Of a stretch of DNA of 64,000 nt, positions 1-11,172 are shown piece after piece (positions within the stretch are counted from its first letter, which is position 1; each line of letters starts with the position of its first letter). The notes beneath the pieces are model-generated. The model made no database searches. It was not told where the DNA came from and saw only the letters and a list, made by a program, of their open reading frames with translations. Location of the stretch: positions 806,001-870,000 of the forward strand of contig RSEE01000004.1 of assembly GCA_003971905.1 (NCBI GenBank), written 5' to 3'. The stretch comes from Moniliella sp. 'wahieum'. Taxonomy: Eukaryota; Basidiomycota; Moniliellomycetes; Moniliellales; Moniliellaceae. Both the position numbers and the translations under genes were made by a program.

Positions 1-1232
1 GGGCGAGCCAACCCAGGCCCGGGCTCTCCCCGGGGACCAGCCCCCCGGTCCCAACTCTTTGGTGCAGTTTATCAACGTATCTACTCGGCCCGGCGCCGAG
101 CCCGTACTGAACAAGGCCGATCTCACCGTGCCGGCGGGGCAGAGTGCCGTGTTTGTGGTACCGCCCAGGACCGAGTTCCAGCCCGGAGCGGGGCGTCAGT
201 GTTTGACTTGGTGCAGGGCTTGGCCGTTCCCCAAGATGGACAAGTGCAGGTGGATGGCGCACCTCGTTCGCCCGGCTGTCTGCGCAAGGCTTTTGTCGCC
301 GTCGAGGCTCTCCCCTCGTTTGGCGCGGACCAGACCATTGGTCAGGCCATTGCTTCGGGCGCCGAAGCAGGCGCACGCGTGGCGACTGACAAGGAGCTGG
401 AGCGAGCAATCCAATGGGCTCAGTGCGACAATCTAGCTGTTTCTCCGGGTCTGGACGCCCCTGCCAAAGACCTGAGCGGTACAAATGCCTGGCGTGTCGG
501 CTTGGCCCGCGCCTTGGTTCGTGTCCAGACCCAGACTGGCTCGGCGGATTCCAGTCCTCCCGTCCTCCTTCTCGATCTGCGCGGGGTGGAGCGGGCTGCC
601 TCCCTAGCCGAACCCGGGGGGGCAGGGCGCCTACCTCGCCGCGCAGGCCATTGCCGCCACTCACAAAGCCGTAGGGGCACCCATCTGGATCCTCTCCTCG
701 CTTGGCACGTCCAAATCCATTTGGCCTCAGCTCCAGCCCATGTGCTTGTCCTCTCTCCTGAAGGCCAGGTGGTGCAAGCAGGCTCGCTCGACACGGTCGA
801 TCTGCCCGGCTCTGCATTCCAAACGATGCTAGCCAAGGCGCGTCTGCTCCTTCTCCTCTGTCTGCACCGGGCCCTGAGGACCCTCACCATCGTCTTGCTC
901 TGGCGGGACGTGCTCCGTTGTCGGGGGCCCTGGGCTCGCCCCAAGCGCCAACGTTCAAGCCTCCGGGCCAACAAACGGTCGCCTTGCACACCTCGGCTCG
1001 CCGCATGGACGCACTCAACCAGACCGAGCAGTGGAGCGTTGCGGAGGCCACTGCTGCCCCGTTACGCCCCCTCTCCCCTGCCCAGCTCGACGCGCTGCAT
1101 CTTCATGCTCAGCTCGCACCACCGAGCTGGCCTGGGGCACCGCCAGCGCCAGAGGATCTGGACGAAATGTTGGCCATGTTCCATTCGGTCCAAACCAAAG
1201 ACCTCCAAGCCAACGAGAAAGGCGAGCCATGA
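1..1232 (+). CDS. ABC transporter nucleotide-binding domain, C-terminal part, degenerate and frame-broken
   Basis: The gene runs in from the left edge and ends at a TGA at 1230-1232. The pieces, read in three frames in order, resemble an ABC exporter ATP-binding domain: an opening strand like VQFINVS followed by LNKADLTVPAG (from about 62), then LVQGLAVPQDGQVQVDG (from about 205), a signature-like LSGTNAWRVGLARALVR (about 472-525), a Walker B-like VLLLD (about 562-576) and a closing segment LVLSPEGQVVQAGSLDTV (about 742-800). The Walker A region (about 165-200) is unrecognisable, the signature reads LSGTN instead of LSGGQ, and no Glu follows the Walker B Asp. Such a site would not be expected to hydrolyse ATP. 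Frame changes fall near 180-195, near the G run at 617-623, and before 918. The tail is Pro/Ala-rich and ends KGEP. It may be the inactive half of a full-length exporter, a decaying copy, or a badly sequenced gene. Confidence 0.55.
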
Positions 1233-1682
1233 GGCGTAAGGCGCCCAAAAATGAGAAGTGAGAAGATGCATTTTCTTGGACCTGGTGAGCCAAAGTGGCC
1301 GGTGGATAGCGCAGCTATGTGTGGGAGGGTGGACAGGTAGTTGAGAGGCATGGATAGGCACGATGATCGAGATTGATGATCGATGAACGTTGAACTGGAG
1401 ACGAACTACGGTCATATGGCACAACCAACTGATTCTCTCGGCCCAATTTCGCTGTGGGGTGTGCACGTTATGAAGTCCAGATATTTTCTGCAAAAGATGG
1501 TATGGACATGAAGTCTTCTCCTGAGGCTTGAAGCTGGGTATGGGACTCCAGAGCGAAGGGAGAAAGAGAAAGCAAGCTGGGCCAGGCGATGGGGGTAGCC
1601 AGAGATCCAAGACGTCAGCCTGGCCCGACAGCCAGCAGAAGGGGAAATGTGTTATTGTGCAACCTGTAATTCTAGCAGCCAG
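1233..1682. other. Intergenic, between two convergent 3' ends
   Basis: This separates the 3' end of the ABC-like gene (+) from the 3' end of the large coiled-coil gene (-). It probably holds both 3' untranslated regions. No convincing coding frame or RNA gene was seen. Confidence 0.5.
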
Positions 1683-4600
1683 TCAGTACCGAAACCATAC
1701 AATGGAGCGGGGAATAGGACATACTGTGTATCTAGCGGGGGCAAAAACAGAACGGGGCCAAAGTGGCTGGGGAGGTGAGATCGAGGATTTTGATAGTGGG
1801 CAATGGAGTCGGGGCGTGTCAGGATTAACACCACCACCTTCCTTGTCCACGTTGACAGAATGCCGCTTTTCGCCCAGTGCGGGCCAGTCAGCCGCCGAGA
1901 AGGCTGGTGGGCGATGGACGCGCGCGCGGGGCGTGGATGGGATTTTGGGCGCGGCGGGGGCCATGCGGGGGGTCTGAGGTATCGGGGTATGTTCTGGGGC
2001 GAAGCGAACAACCTTGGGGTGGGCTGGCGGAGCGACGGGAGCAGAGGACGAGCTGGCAGCCTGCCTGGCTTCCAGCTCAGCAATCTTGCGCTTCAACTCT
2101 CGTTCTCCTTCTGGCTGGCCTGAGCCTGAGCCTGAGCCTGCTCCAACTGAGAGCGGTCCACAAGAGTGTTTTTGAGCTGTGACACCTCCTCTCCATGGCG
2201 TCAAAGTGGGAACGGTACTCGTCCAGCTCCGTACGGAGCGTCTGCTCAAGCAAAATGGGTTAGTTACGTCTGATAGGATATGACAAGCGGGCACGCACCT
2301 TCTCCGTCTCTTGAGCGGCCCTTAATTCATCCTGGGAGGGGCCAGCTTGTTCGAGCTGCTTCTGTAGCGTGGTAATACTGGCTTCAGCCGTGCGAAGCAG
2401 GCTTGTCGTCTTGTCTGCATCCCCTGCCCGGCGAGTAGCGTCTGCGAGCTGTGTTTCCTTACCAGCCAGAGTGTCATTTTGGGTGGCCAATAAGTCAACC
2501 AGCTCAGTCAGCTTCTCGTCTTGCTCAGCGATACGGCACCGTAGCTCGGCTTGCTCGCCCACGGAACGGGCAGCGGCCATATTCTGTTCCGTGACGCGGG
2601 CATCCGCCGAAGATTGAACGTCGAGCAGGCGTAAAGCCAGTAGGTCCACCTGCTTCCGTGCCGCCGTAACCGCCGTTTCAGCAGACTCAAGGCGCCGTTG
2701 CTGGCTCAGTGCATGAGCGTTGTGCTCCTCGCGCTCGACTCGCAACGCTGCACGAGCAACTTCGGCTTCGGTCAAGCTGTCCTGGATACGATCCTTGGCG
2801 TCCTGGAGAGCATCAGCCAGTTTGTTCACCCGGCCCTCGGCGGCAACCTGGGCCAAGCGAGCCTTCTCGAGTTCACGGCGAGCCTCATTTTGCGCCTCCC
2901 GTGCCTTCATAGCCAGATCACGCTGGGAACTGACCTCCGATTCCGATTGGCCCAAGGCCGTGTCACCCTGAGCCAGCCGAGCGCGTACCGACTTGAGGTT
3001 CTTCTCGAGCGACTCAACGTATGCCCGCTGGGCCTTGACCTCGGCCACAGCGCCACGGCAGACAGAATCCCTCTCTTTAAGTTCATGATGCATCGCCTCG
3101 ACCTTGGCTTCCAGCACAGTCTTGGCTTCTTCCAAGTCGGACAGGCGATATCATCGTCTCGTCTACCGCGGCAAGTGTGTTCATCTTGGCCAAAATGGAA
3201 CCGTAGGCATCCTTAGACTCGAGTGTAGCCGCGACCAGCTGCTCACCCGTCGTCCTGGCCATCTGTGGCAGTGCGCATCCCGTCCAGCGTTTCCTTTTGG
3301 GTGCCAAGGAACTGAACCAAGCCCGAATTAGTCTTCTCCTGCTTGAGACCCAGCGGTTCGACAAGTGCGATAGCAGGCTCCAAATCCATCTTGTGGTCTT
3401 GCAAAAACGTTTTGAATGCTTTGATGACCTCCTCTGTTGAAACAGCAGCTCCTTGACCGTGACGGACGATGTGGAAGGTGCATTGGGAGCAGAGGAGGGA
3501 TGGAACGCTGGACCATCTTCTGGTGCTGTGCGTACGACTCCTCAGATGCTGGTTGCGTGGACAACCCAATCGTCAAACACACTCTCCGTTTGCTCCCGCA
3601 CGTCACGAAGGAACTCTTGAATCATAGAAGAGACCATTGGACGAATGATCGCTAACCAGTCGGCCGTACGCTCCGCTTCATCATCGTACTTGGTTATTCT
3701 TCCACGATCTGAGCCACGTTGGTTACCAGCAGTCCCGTAATCAGGTCCGGGTCCACTCCTCTTCCTTGAGACGCTCTAGCTGTGGTGTGATCGCCTTGAT
3801 AACCGCCATCTCCAGCTCATCGGCAAAGGAGTCCTGGCCCTGTTGGATGAGAAGAGCCAGCCGTTCCATACGCGTCTGCACATACAACCCCACTCCTCCG
3901 CGCTTTGCTGGAGTGATGCAAACGAATCCAACTTCTCTGTTGCTCGCTCCATGCGAGTAACTGACAAGGCCAATGGCGAGCCGTCGGGAGGAGGACCCAT
4001 GAGGGCCATCTGGATGCAGAGATGCCGGTGTTCAAACTGTTGCGCAAACGGAACCCAATAGTTGTCGCAACACGGCCCAAGCATTCGTCAGATAACTTGG
4101 GGATCAATGTCTCCTTCTCCTCGACTGGGACAAGATGGGACGAGCAATTTGAGGCACAGCATTGCCGAGGGCTGTTTTGAATGGGCCCAACGAACGATCC
4201 AAAATAGATTGGACCAGCTCGAAATCAAGCTCGCCTTGCTCGTTCAGGTCGGGATGATGGCGTGGCTTGTTTGCTCCAGCTCCGGCCTTATCGGCCCATT
4301 GTCCAGATCATCTTGTCCTAGCTCATTCCAGGTAGGGGGCGCATCGGATCCAAGTTCGACCATCCGCCCCGCTTCGTGCGGCAGATCACGGCGACCGGGC
4401 CACCGGACTAGACCAGACGGGTCCATGGCCGAATGCATCTCGCGGACCAACTTATCCACCCACACATCCACACTCGACTCGAGTCGACGCGCCAGCTCAT
4501 CCACCACATCTCTCCGACTCGTCCAAGCCGCCGGTGAATCCGTATCTTCGTCCCCGCCGTCTGACCTGACCGAAGTCGTCCGGCTCGCCACGCTCCCGCC

Positions 4601-7600
4601 CTCCAAGCCCAGCCATGAGTTCCAACAGAAAGATGGGCAGTATCGGGAGGCGCCAACGCGTGCTTGACTGCCTCCGACCTGACGGGGGTAACAGGAAGAG
4701 TCAGACTCACATCCGGGGCTTCGGATGGTGGTGACTTTGCCTTGTCCTTATTGCCCGCCTCTGGTAAAGTGCCGTCTGCTCCGCCGAATCACTGCTGGAG
4801 AAGGAGGAGAGAGCGAGTCGGTCTCGCTCAGGATGCGAGCGTGGTCCAGCTTGGACATAACCCTGGGCAAGTTCGTTGCCTCTTCCTGGGGGGGACGTCC
4901 TGGGAGGATATCATCCCCCTTTGCATACATGTCCGCAAGGATATCAGCGACGCTCATGCCGACTTGGTGGCCACGATTGTTGGGACGGGAAATGGTGATG
5001 GGTTTGGCCATAGGAGGGACAAAGTCGGGCAACGATGCACCCGAGTGGGGGGTATCTTTGGTGGGATGACCCAAAACGTTCGACGTAGTCCCAGAGGTTG
5101 GTCTTGCCCATTGCGTCCGCGGAATGAATGGGTGACCAAGAGGTTTGAAGGCGGGAGCAGACGCATTGAGGGTGTTGCCCCCAAGAGCAAGGAGCTTGTC
5201 GGCTGGTAGTTCGGACGAGGGATCCGATGCACCCACCGTTGAGTTCCATTTGGAGTAGGAAGTCGACCTCTCGTGGCCCGACCACTCTTCAGCAGAATCC
5301 TGGGTTCGATTGAAGTAAGGATGCACAGGCACATGGGGGATCCGTGGGACCGGCCATGATGCAAGGACGACCAAGCAGGCTCGGCCGAATCGATAAAACT
5401 GGGACGCGATCGGTGTTGCAAAGGCGAACGGTGGACCGGACCCTTTGCTTGGTCCAACTCCTGCGTCATTTCCTCATCCTCGTGATTGTCCTCTTCCTCT
5501 TCCTCTCCAAATGTTCCGTAGGCGTCATCCTCGTCTGATGGGTTGGAGATCATATCCTGCTCTTCGGGGGGGTACCGAGAACTGCCTCCAATATCGGCGG
5601 CGAGGGGGGGTAGGCTCGAACGCCAGACATGGAAGCAGAGTGCGGCGGCAATGACAGGCCTTCGCGAGGGATTGGGGTGGGCTTTCGCCCAGGGAATTGC
5701 CAAGCAAGACTCGGTCGCCCTCACCAATGCTCGAAGATGGAAGTGTCTCGCAGGTCAAGGTGCGGTGGATGAGCTGGGCGCGGGGGGGGGGGGGGGGGAG
5801 GGGAGAGCGGCCTTGAAGCAGGGCAGACTCGTGCAGTCGGTGGAAGTCATCGTCCGAGTCATGATGAAGTCGGTCATCTGGTGCGGACGAGTGCGCGTCA
5901 AGATCGGAATATTCCTCCATCACCGTCGGTTGCAAACAGGCGACAAGGTCGTGTGTAGCGGCAGCGAACCGAATGCTGACAAGCGGGGAACCCCGGTCAA
6001 ACGATGCGGTGGACGGTATGGCGAAGTATCCTGCTCCATGTCCGAGGCATCAGCATCCTCAGATGGGTTGGTGAGAAGCTCTTCAGGCACGTCCTCATCT
6101 TCTGTGGCCACATGCTGAGCCAGCAACGACTCTGGCTCAATCATCTGCGACGGCATGGGCGTCGGTACACGATCTAGGTCAGGTGACCTTGCCGAGATCA
6201 TGTCCCAAGCCGGGATGAGAAGCTGCCAGCTTCCATAGCGGGAGGGATAAGAGGCATTTCCCGAAAGTGGGGAGTCGGGGGTCGAATCGCGGGAGATAGG
6301 CTGAGTCTTGCCTGCATCAAGAGCAGGGGCGGCTGAGTCCGATTTGGTCTCCCTCTCTGGAGGAGGGGGGGAGGGATAACCCAGTTTCGGGGAGGGCGCC
6401 AATGAGTAAGGGGGCGCAGAGCGACCGTTGCGAGAACGAACATCCTCGTCATCCGAGCCTCCAAAGTCAGACAGGGTGGGTAAGCCAAGCGCAGCAAAGA
6501 TCTCCTTGCCAAACGGCCCGCCTGATGAGGAGAGATCGAGTGAATATTGAGGTTCATGCTTGTTCCGAAGCGCACGAGTGCTGTGAGACGAAGAAGATGG
6601 AGGGCGAGTGCGCGCTTCGTCAAACACATTGATCTGGGGCAGAGGAGTCAACGACTTCGGAGGAACTGGGTGTGTTGCGATTGAACCCATAGTGGGAAGT
6701 TTCCACGGTAAAGATACCTGCGAGAGGGGGCGTTCTTGCGCCTGATCTCATGAGGCGACGACCGTACATTTTCTTCGCCCACGCCAAGTGCTTTCTCGGA
6801 TACGTCTTTCATCATGCCGGAGTCGTGTTATCGTCAGGCATGGAAGGGAACAGAGACGGAGAGTGCAGGAACGCGTCGGGGGAGTCCACAATGTTGGGCT
6901 GCCGAGGCAAATCCTCAGTCTCAGAGGCCATAGCAACATCCTCAGTTGACTGTACCACCTCCGCCTGAACATCTGATTTGTCCCCTTCTTCGCGGAGAGA
7001 TTCATCAGAAGACAAAGAATCTTCACTCTGGTCTTGTTCGGTCGTCTCTTCAACCACGTCCGGCATATCTCCATGTGGTGTTATACTGTGGTAGGTCGAT
7101 ATCCGCAGCCTTGGCCTCAATGTCCACCCCATGGGCATCTTCCTCTCGCACCCACTCAGCATCGGGGATTTGATATGACAAGGGAGCATCTTCATGGACG
7201 CGACGCGTACCCAGCTACAAGTAAAAGGTCAGTATTCAGAAAGCGAGGCAGTACACAGAAGGACGTACGACTGAGTTGGTATCCTCGGAGGGCAGCGGTG
7301 ACTGGTGTTGAAGTAATAGTTGCTGGTGCTCAGCCATCTGGGCCGGACTGCCTCAGCCGCAGCCCGTTCACATTCCTCGCGTCGCCAGTGGACATACCCA
7401 TTCCATGCACGGTATGGCGGCAGGGGCATGGCAACCATCAATGCGTCCGGAGAGAGATAGGGTGCAGCTCTTCCACGTGGGAGGACGACTGATGGCCTGC
7501 AGCTGGATATTCATCCAGGGGAAGATGCGAGCGATGGGCGACTCTTGGTTTTCCACAACTGGGCCCGCCCAATCGGGGGCGGCGCTCAGCTCGGGACCAG

Positions 7601-9576
7601 GGATACGGGCACGCCACAAAGCACGGCGGTGGTCAACTGCCCGGAGAGCCAAAAGTCGGACCTTCTGCTCCTCCCGCTCGACAGCACTTTCGGTGACAAC
7701 CAACGGACGTGGCGAGACAGAGCGGGGACGGGACGAGTTCAGTTCGGAAGAAGAAGGAGGGTCCTCCGATTCGCCTCCTTCCGATTCGTCTCCCTCCCCT
7801 TGGCTGTCTTCATCGGATCCGAGGCTCGACGAATCCAGTTCGTCGGCCAAGTCATTGTTGAGCTCATCCCCAACTTCGGCTTCAAGGGCCAGAGCCTCCT
7901 GTCGCAGCGCTGGGGGCAAAAACGGGTGGGGCCCGTCTTCCGGGTATCGGATTTCGGACGGGAGTCGAACAGCAATGTGCTTTCTGGTCGTCTGTGTGGA
8001 TACCGTAGGTGGAACGGAAGAGTCCCCAGCCGCCTTGGATGCCTGGTCTTGGGCAGCACTTTGCCCTTTGGGTGGGTTAATCTGGGACGCCAACATGTAG
8101 GCAAATGCTGCCGGATCCATCTGGACCGAGGGCGTGCTGTTGTGGCCCGTCGTCTTGAGAGGTTGGTGTACGATTCGCCCTCCTCTCCCACGAGTGGCAG
8201 CGGAAGCAGGAGGGGGCGCATTAGCGCTCATGCTGCCTCGGCGCGAAGGAGGTGGGGCTGGTGTAGAAACCGAAAGGGTAGTTGATAGACGGCGGGCATG
8301 ATGGCCTGGGGGCTGAAACCGTGGGGGGACCCCAGCTGCGGACGGTTGCGACTGGAAGGGGGGTGGAAAGGAGCCACCAAAAGACGGGGAGGGAGCAAAT
8401 GCAGAACCCCAGGGTGGAGCATTATTGCCGTTCGGGCTCGGATTCGAGTTGGGACTCCGGGTGCGTATGGCGTCGAACCAGTAGATGAGCGAGGCTGACT
8501 CTTGGGAGAAGGTGTGAGGGACAGGGTCGCGCTATGACCATGGCTGTACCCCATGCGAGATGGTGGGGCCAAAGAAGGAAGAGGAGCAGGGGTTGCTGGG
8601 CTTGTACTCTGAGCGTGCCGCGACAAGGCCAGTCCGGCAAGAGACCCTAGCGCGACTGATCCGGAGCGGTGGCGCTGTCCTGCTTCTGGATCCGTCGCAC
8701 CGGCATTGGCTTGATCTAAGATGGGAGAAGGGGATTTCCCGGGGGGTAACCCCACCAAGCTGGAACGCCGCATAGCTTCGGGAACAGGGAACCCAAAGCC
8801 ACGTGTTGGTGTCGTAGGTGGCATTTGGTACATCATAGGCATTCCGTAGGGGAGTGCCGTACTGGGAAGATGGCTGGAAGGGGGCACATAGTTGCTTGGC
8901 TCCTGCCTATGCTCATCGACTGGTGGTAAACCTCCGGGGCCCGCCTGCCGAGGGAGGCCATGGGGCAAAAACGGGGGTGGACCAAACTGAGGACCAAAGT
9001 GGTCGGGACTCGATTCAGGCATGCCATAGGGAGACACACGGGGGGGGCGTGCGAAGGAGGGCACGAAGGTGGCGCGGTCGTCGCAGATGGCTTGGGGAAC
9101 GTTGCGCTTGAGGGAGTAAAGGCGGGCGCGGAAGCGCTAAGAGATCCCTGTCGTGAGAGAGGAGGGGGACCCGATGGTAGGCCACCGTTTGAGGCGGGAA
9201 GTGTAGCATCGCCAGAATGCGTCGGCTTGTTGCTAGCGTTGGGAGTAGGGGTGAGCGCAGGCGCAGGCGCAGGTGCAAAGGGAAGAGTGAACATGTTGGC
9301 AGCAGCAGGGGTGCTGGAGGCCACGTTGCTGCCTACATTGCGTTGGGGAATGAAGATGGGCGCCATGTCATGATGGCTAGGACGCCGCATGGCCAAAGAT
9401 GCCTGGTGCTCGGGAGGAGATGGCATGGGCATGACCGGCTCGACGGCAGGGTAGCGGTGGGCTGGCGGGGCTGGCGGGGCTGGCAGGGCTGGTGGGGTGC
9501 GGATGGCGTCAGCGGAAGAAGATGGGGATAGAAGGGGACGGCGTGGGGACAAGGGAAGGTGGCCTGTGGGCCTCAC
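1683..9576 (-). CDS. Very large disordered protein with a C-terminal coiled coil, function unknown
   Basis: Read on the minus strand, one coding-like path runs from about 9576 to a stop at 1683, roughly 2,500 residues. The N-terminal third (9576-8230) is rich in Pro, Ser and Ala, including PAPPAPPA repeats near 9490. It then passes in frame into a section starting MSANAPPPAS (8231) and long acidic Ser/Asp/Glu stretches (8000-5300). The C-terminal part (about 3600-2000) is a strong heptad-type coiled coil, with segments such as LEKNLKSVRARL and LKRKIAELEARQ and a short QAQAQAQA run. Two introns are clear: 7215-7268 (donor GTACGT, acceptor TTGTAG) and 2242-2298 (donor GTGCGT, acceptor GAGCAG). 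The rest is cut by many frame breaks, several at C/G runs such as 5780-5798. The first ATG is not certain, because the reading continues upstream of 9576 near a GTGAGT donor-like site. I recognise no catalytic domain; a cytoskeletal or scaffold role is only a guess from the coiled coil. Confidence 0.6.
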
Positions 9577-10418
9577 TCACCCAATGCGGAACAGGGCTGG
9601 AGCGCACGGTGGAGTCTGTCCACGATGGCAGGGGCGAAGGGGAGAGAGAGGGGTCGGACGGAGGGGGGGGGCGATGGGGCAGCAAGTGTGGTCAGCGGGC
9701 CGACGGCAACGACGATGACGACGACGAGGCGGCGACACACCCACACACGGCGCAGTGCGAGATGGTGGTGGAGGGGCAACGGGGCGAGGGCGGGTGAGCC
9801 GGGGCTGGCCTACAGCCTGGCGGCTGCTGGCCCCCGCCCGACACCCGCCACATCGGCGCTGCCCGCCCGCGCGCGCGCCAGCAGCACCTGCGCCACACCC
9901 CCGCCGCCGCCACACTGCCCCCCTGCCCGCCCCGCCTCCACCTGTGCCATTTAGTTCATGGCCTGCAATTAACACCAATTGCTCAATTTGTGTTCTTCTC
10001 GGTTGCCCCGGTTAATCATGCGGGTGCGTGCGGCGCCGGCAGTGTCCTTGGCCCCCTTCTGGCGCCCCGCGCCAAGCTGGTGGGCAGGCGACGTCGACAG
10101 CACAACGCATCACGGTGACGCGCACCGTTTTGGGACAGTAAAGCGCTTCGACACGCCCATTGCTCTGCCTCTACTCCTCATCGATATACTCCCCACCCTG
10201 ATTCTCTCCTCCAGTAATGCCCCTCTAACCTTGGTCTATTCCACACCGACTGCCAGAAACCCAAAAAGGCACAACTCAAGGGCCCAACAAATGTGCTGAG
10301 AATGCCAACCGAGTCCACGGTCTGATACGGGGGTTCCTCTCTGCTGGCTCTGGCTGCACGGTGGCCCAATGTTTGCTAGCCAATACTTGTTGTATTCAGC
10401 ATCGGGGATCAATCAGCA
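9577..10418. other. Intergenic: probable promoter and 5' region of the large coiled-coil gene
   Basis: Very GC-rich at 9640-9950, with G runs, alternating-purine CGCGCGC (9870-9877) and CCGCCGCC words, then more balanced. Reading frames on both strands here are low-complexity Arg/Pro/Ala. A first exon of the minus gene could lie in 9577-9650, but I cannot fix an ATG. Confidence 0.4.
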
Positions 10419-10500
10419 GGGTTCGTGGTGTAGTGGTATCATGCCTCTTTAGGGCGGTTGCTCATAGAGGTGGTCCTCGGTTCGATCCCGGGCGGACCCC
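10419..10500 (+). tRNA. tRNA-Pro (anticodon AGG) with a 10-nt intron
   Basis: The acceptor stem GGGTTCG (10419-10425) pairs with CGGACCC (10493-10499), with one G-U pair. The anticodon stem CCTCT (10444-10448) pairs with AGAGG (10466-10470). The loop between is 17 nt, so an intron of about 10 nt (10455-10464) follows position 37, the standard place in nuclear tRNA genes. Anticodon AGG is at 10451-10453. The T arm CTCGG-TTCGATC-CCGGG (10476-10492) contains the B box. The loop context TTAGGG matches fungal tRNA-Pro genes. A T run follows directly. Confidence 0.93.
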
Positions 10501-10502
10501 GA

Positions 10503-10508
10503 TTTTTT
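10503..10508 (+). terminator. Pol III terminator of tRNA-Pro
   Basis: Six T residues begin three bases after the tRNA 3' end, the usual RNA polymerase III stop signal. Confidence 0.85.
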
Positions 10509-11172
10509 GATGGTCCTGTCCTGCTTTTAGTCACCTGTTCAGTCTGTGAGGTCCGAGACTCATCATTTATGCAAGCCAGACTGTCACGGTGTAGTCCTTT
10601 TTTAGAAACGACCTAGCAGGGATCACAGAGGGTGTCTGTGTCCTTCGCTACTCCTCACAGCACCAGATGCGGAAACGATGGATACAGCCAACACACAGAA
10701 ACAGGACAAACCACTCAAGTCAGCACCGCATCGTCTGTCCCCCCTTCGATATTCCCTCTTAGCTCCGCATTTTTGCATTTCCCTCGGTCCCGAAACCTTT
10801 CGCAGCGCCAAGCAGCGTTGCCGGGGCATGTACCCACCGGTCCAGGGGCAAGACCAAAATGAAGCTGAAAGCAGAGAGGGCGTATCGACAGAACCCCAAC
10901 CTCTATCAATGTTCACGCTCATGTCAGCAGGAACGGGTGTGGTGTGGCAATCGTAGATACACAAGAGCAAAAGCAAGAGAAGAGTCCCCCCAAGCGAGAA
11001 ACAAAAACAAACGAGGGATACTAGGGAAGGGAGCGAGAAATGGCAACGCGGAAACAAAACGATGACGACCGCTGCACAGCTGCAAAACTGCACTGCACAA
11101 GTGCACGGCAGCAAGTGGATGGGCCAATCCGGGGATTCCAGTACGAAGAAGGAGAAAGGTGAGCCATTTGAC
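10509..11172. other. Intergenic, downstream of the Pro-rich gene
   Basis: Lies between tRNA-Pro and the stop of the minus-strand gene at 11173. A GTGAGT donor-like site at that stop (minus strand) means a further 3' exon could lie here. The frames present do not look like coding sequence to me. Confidence 0.35.
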
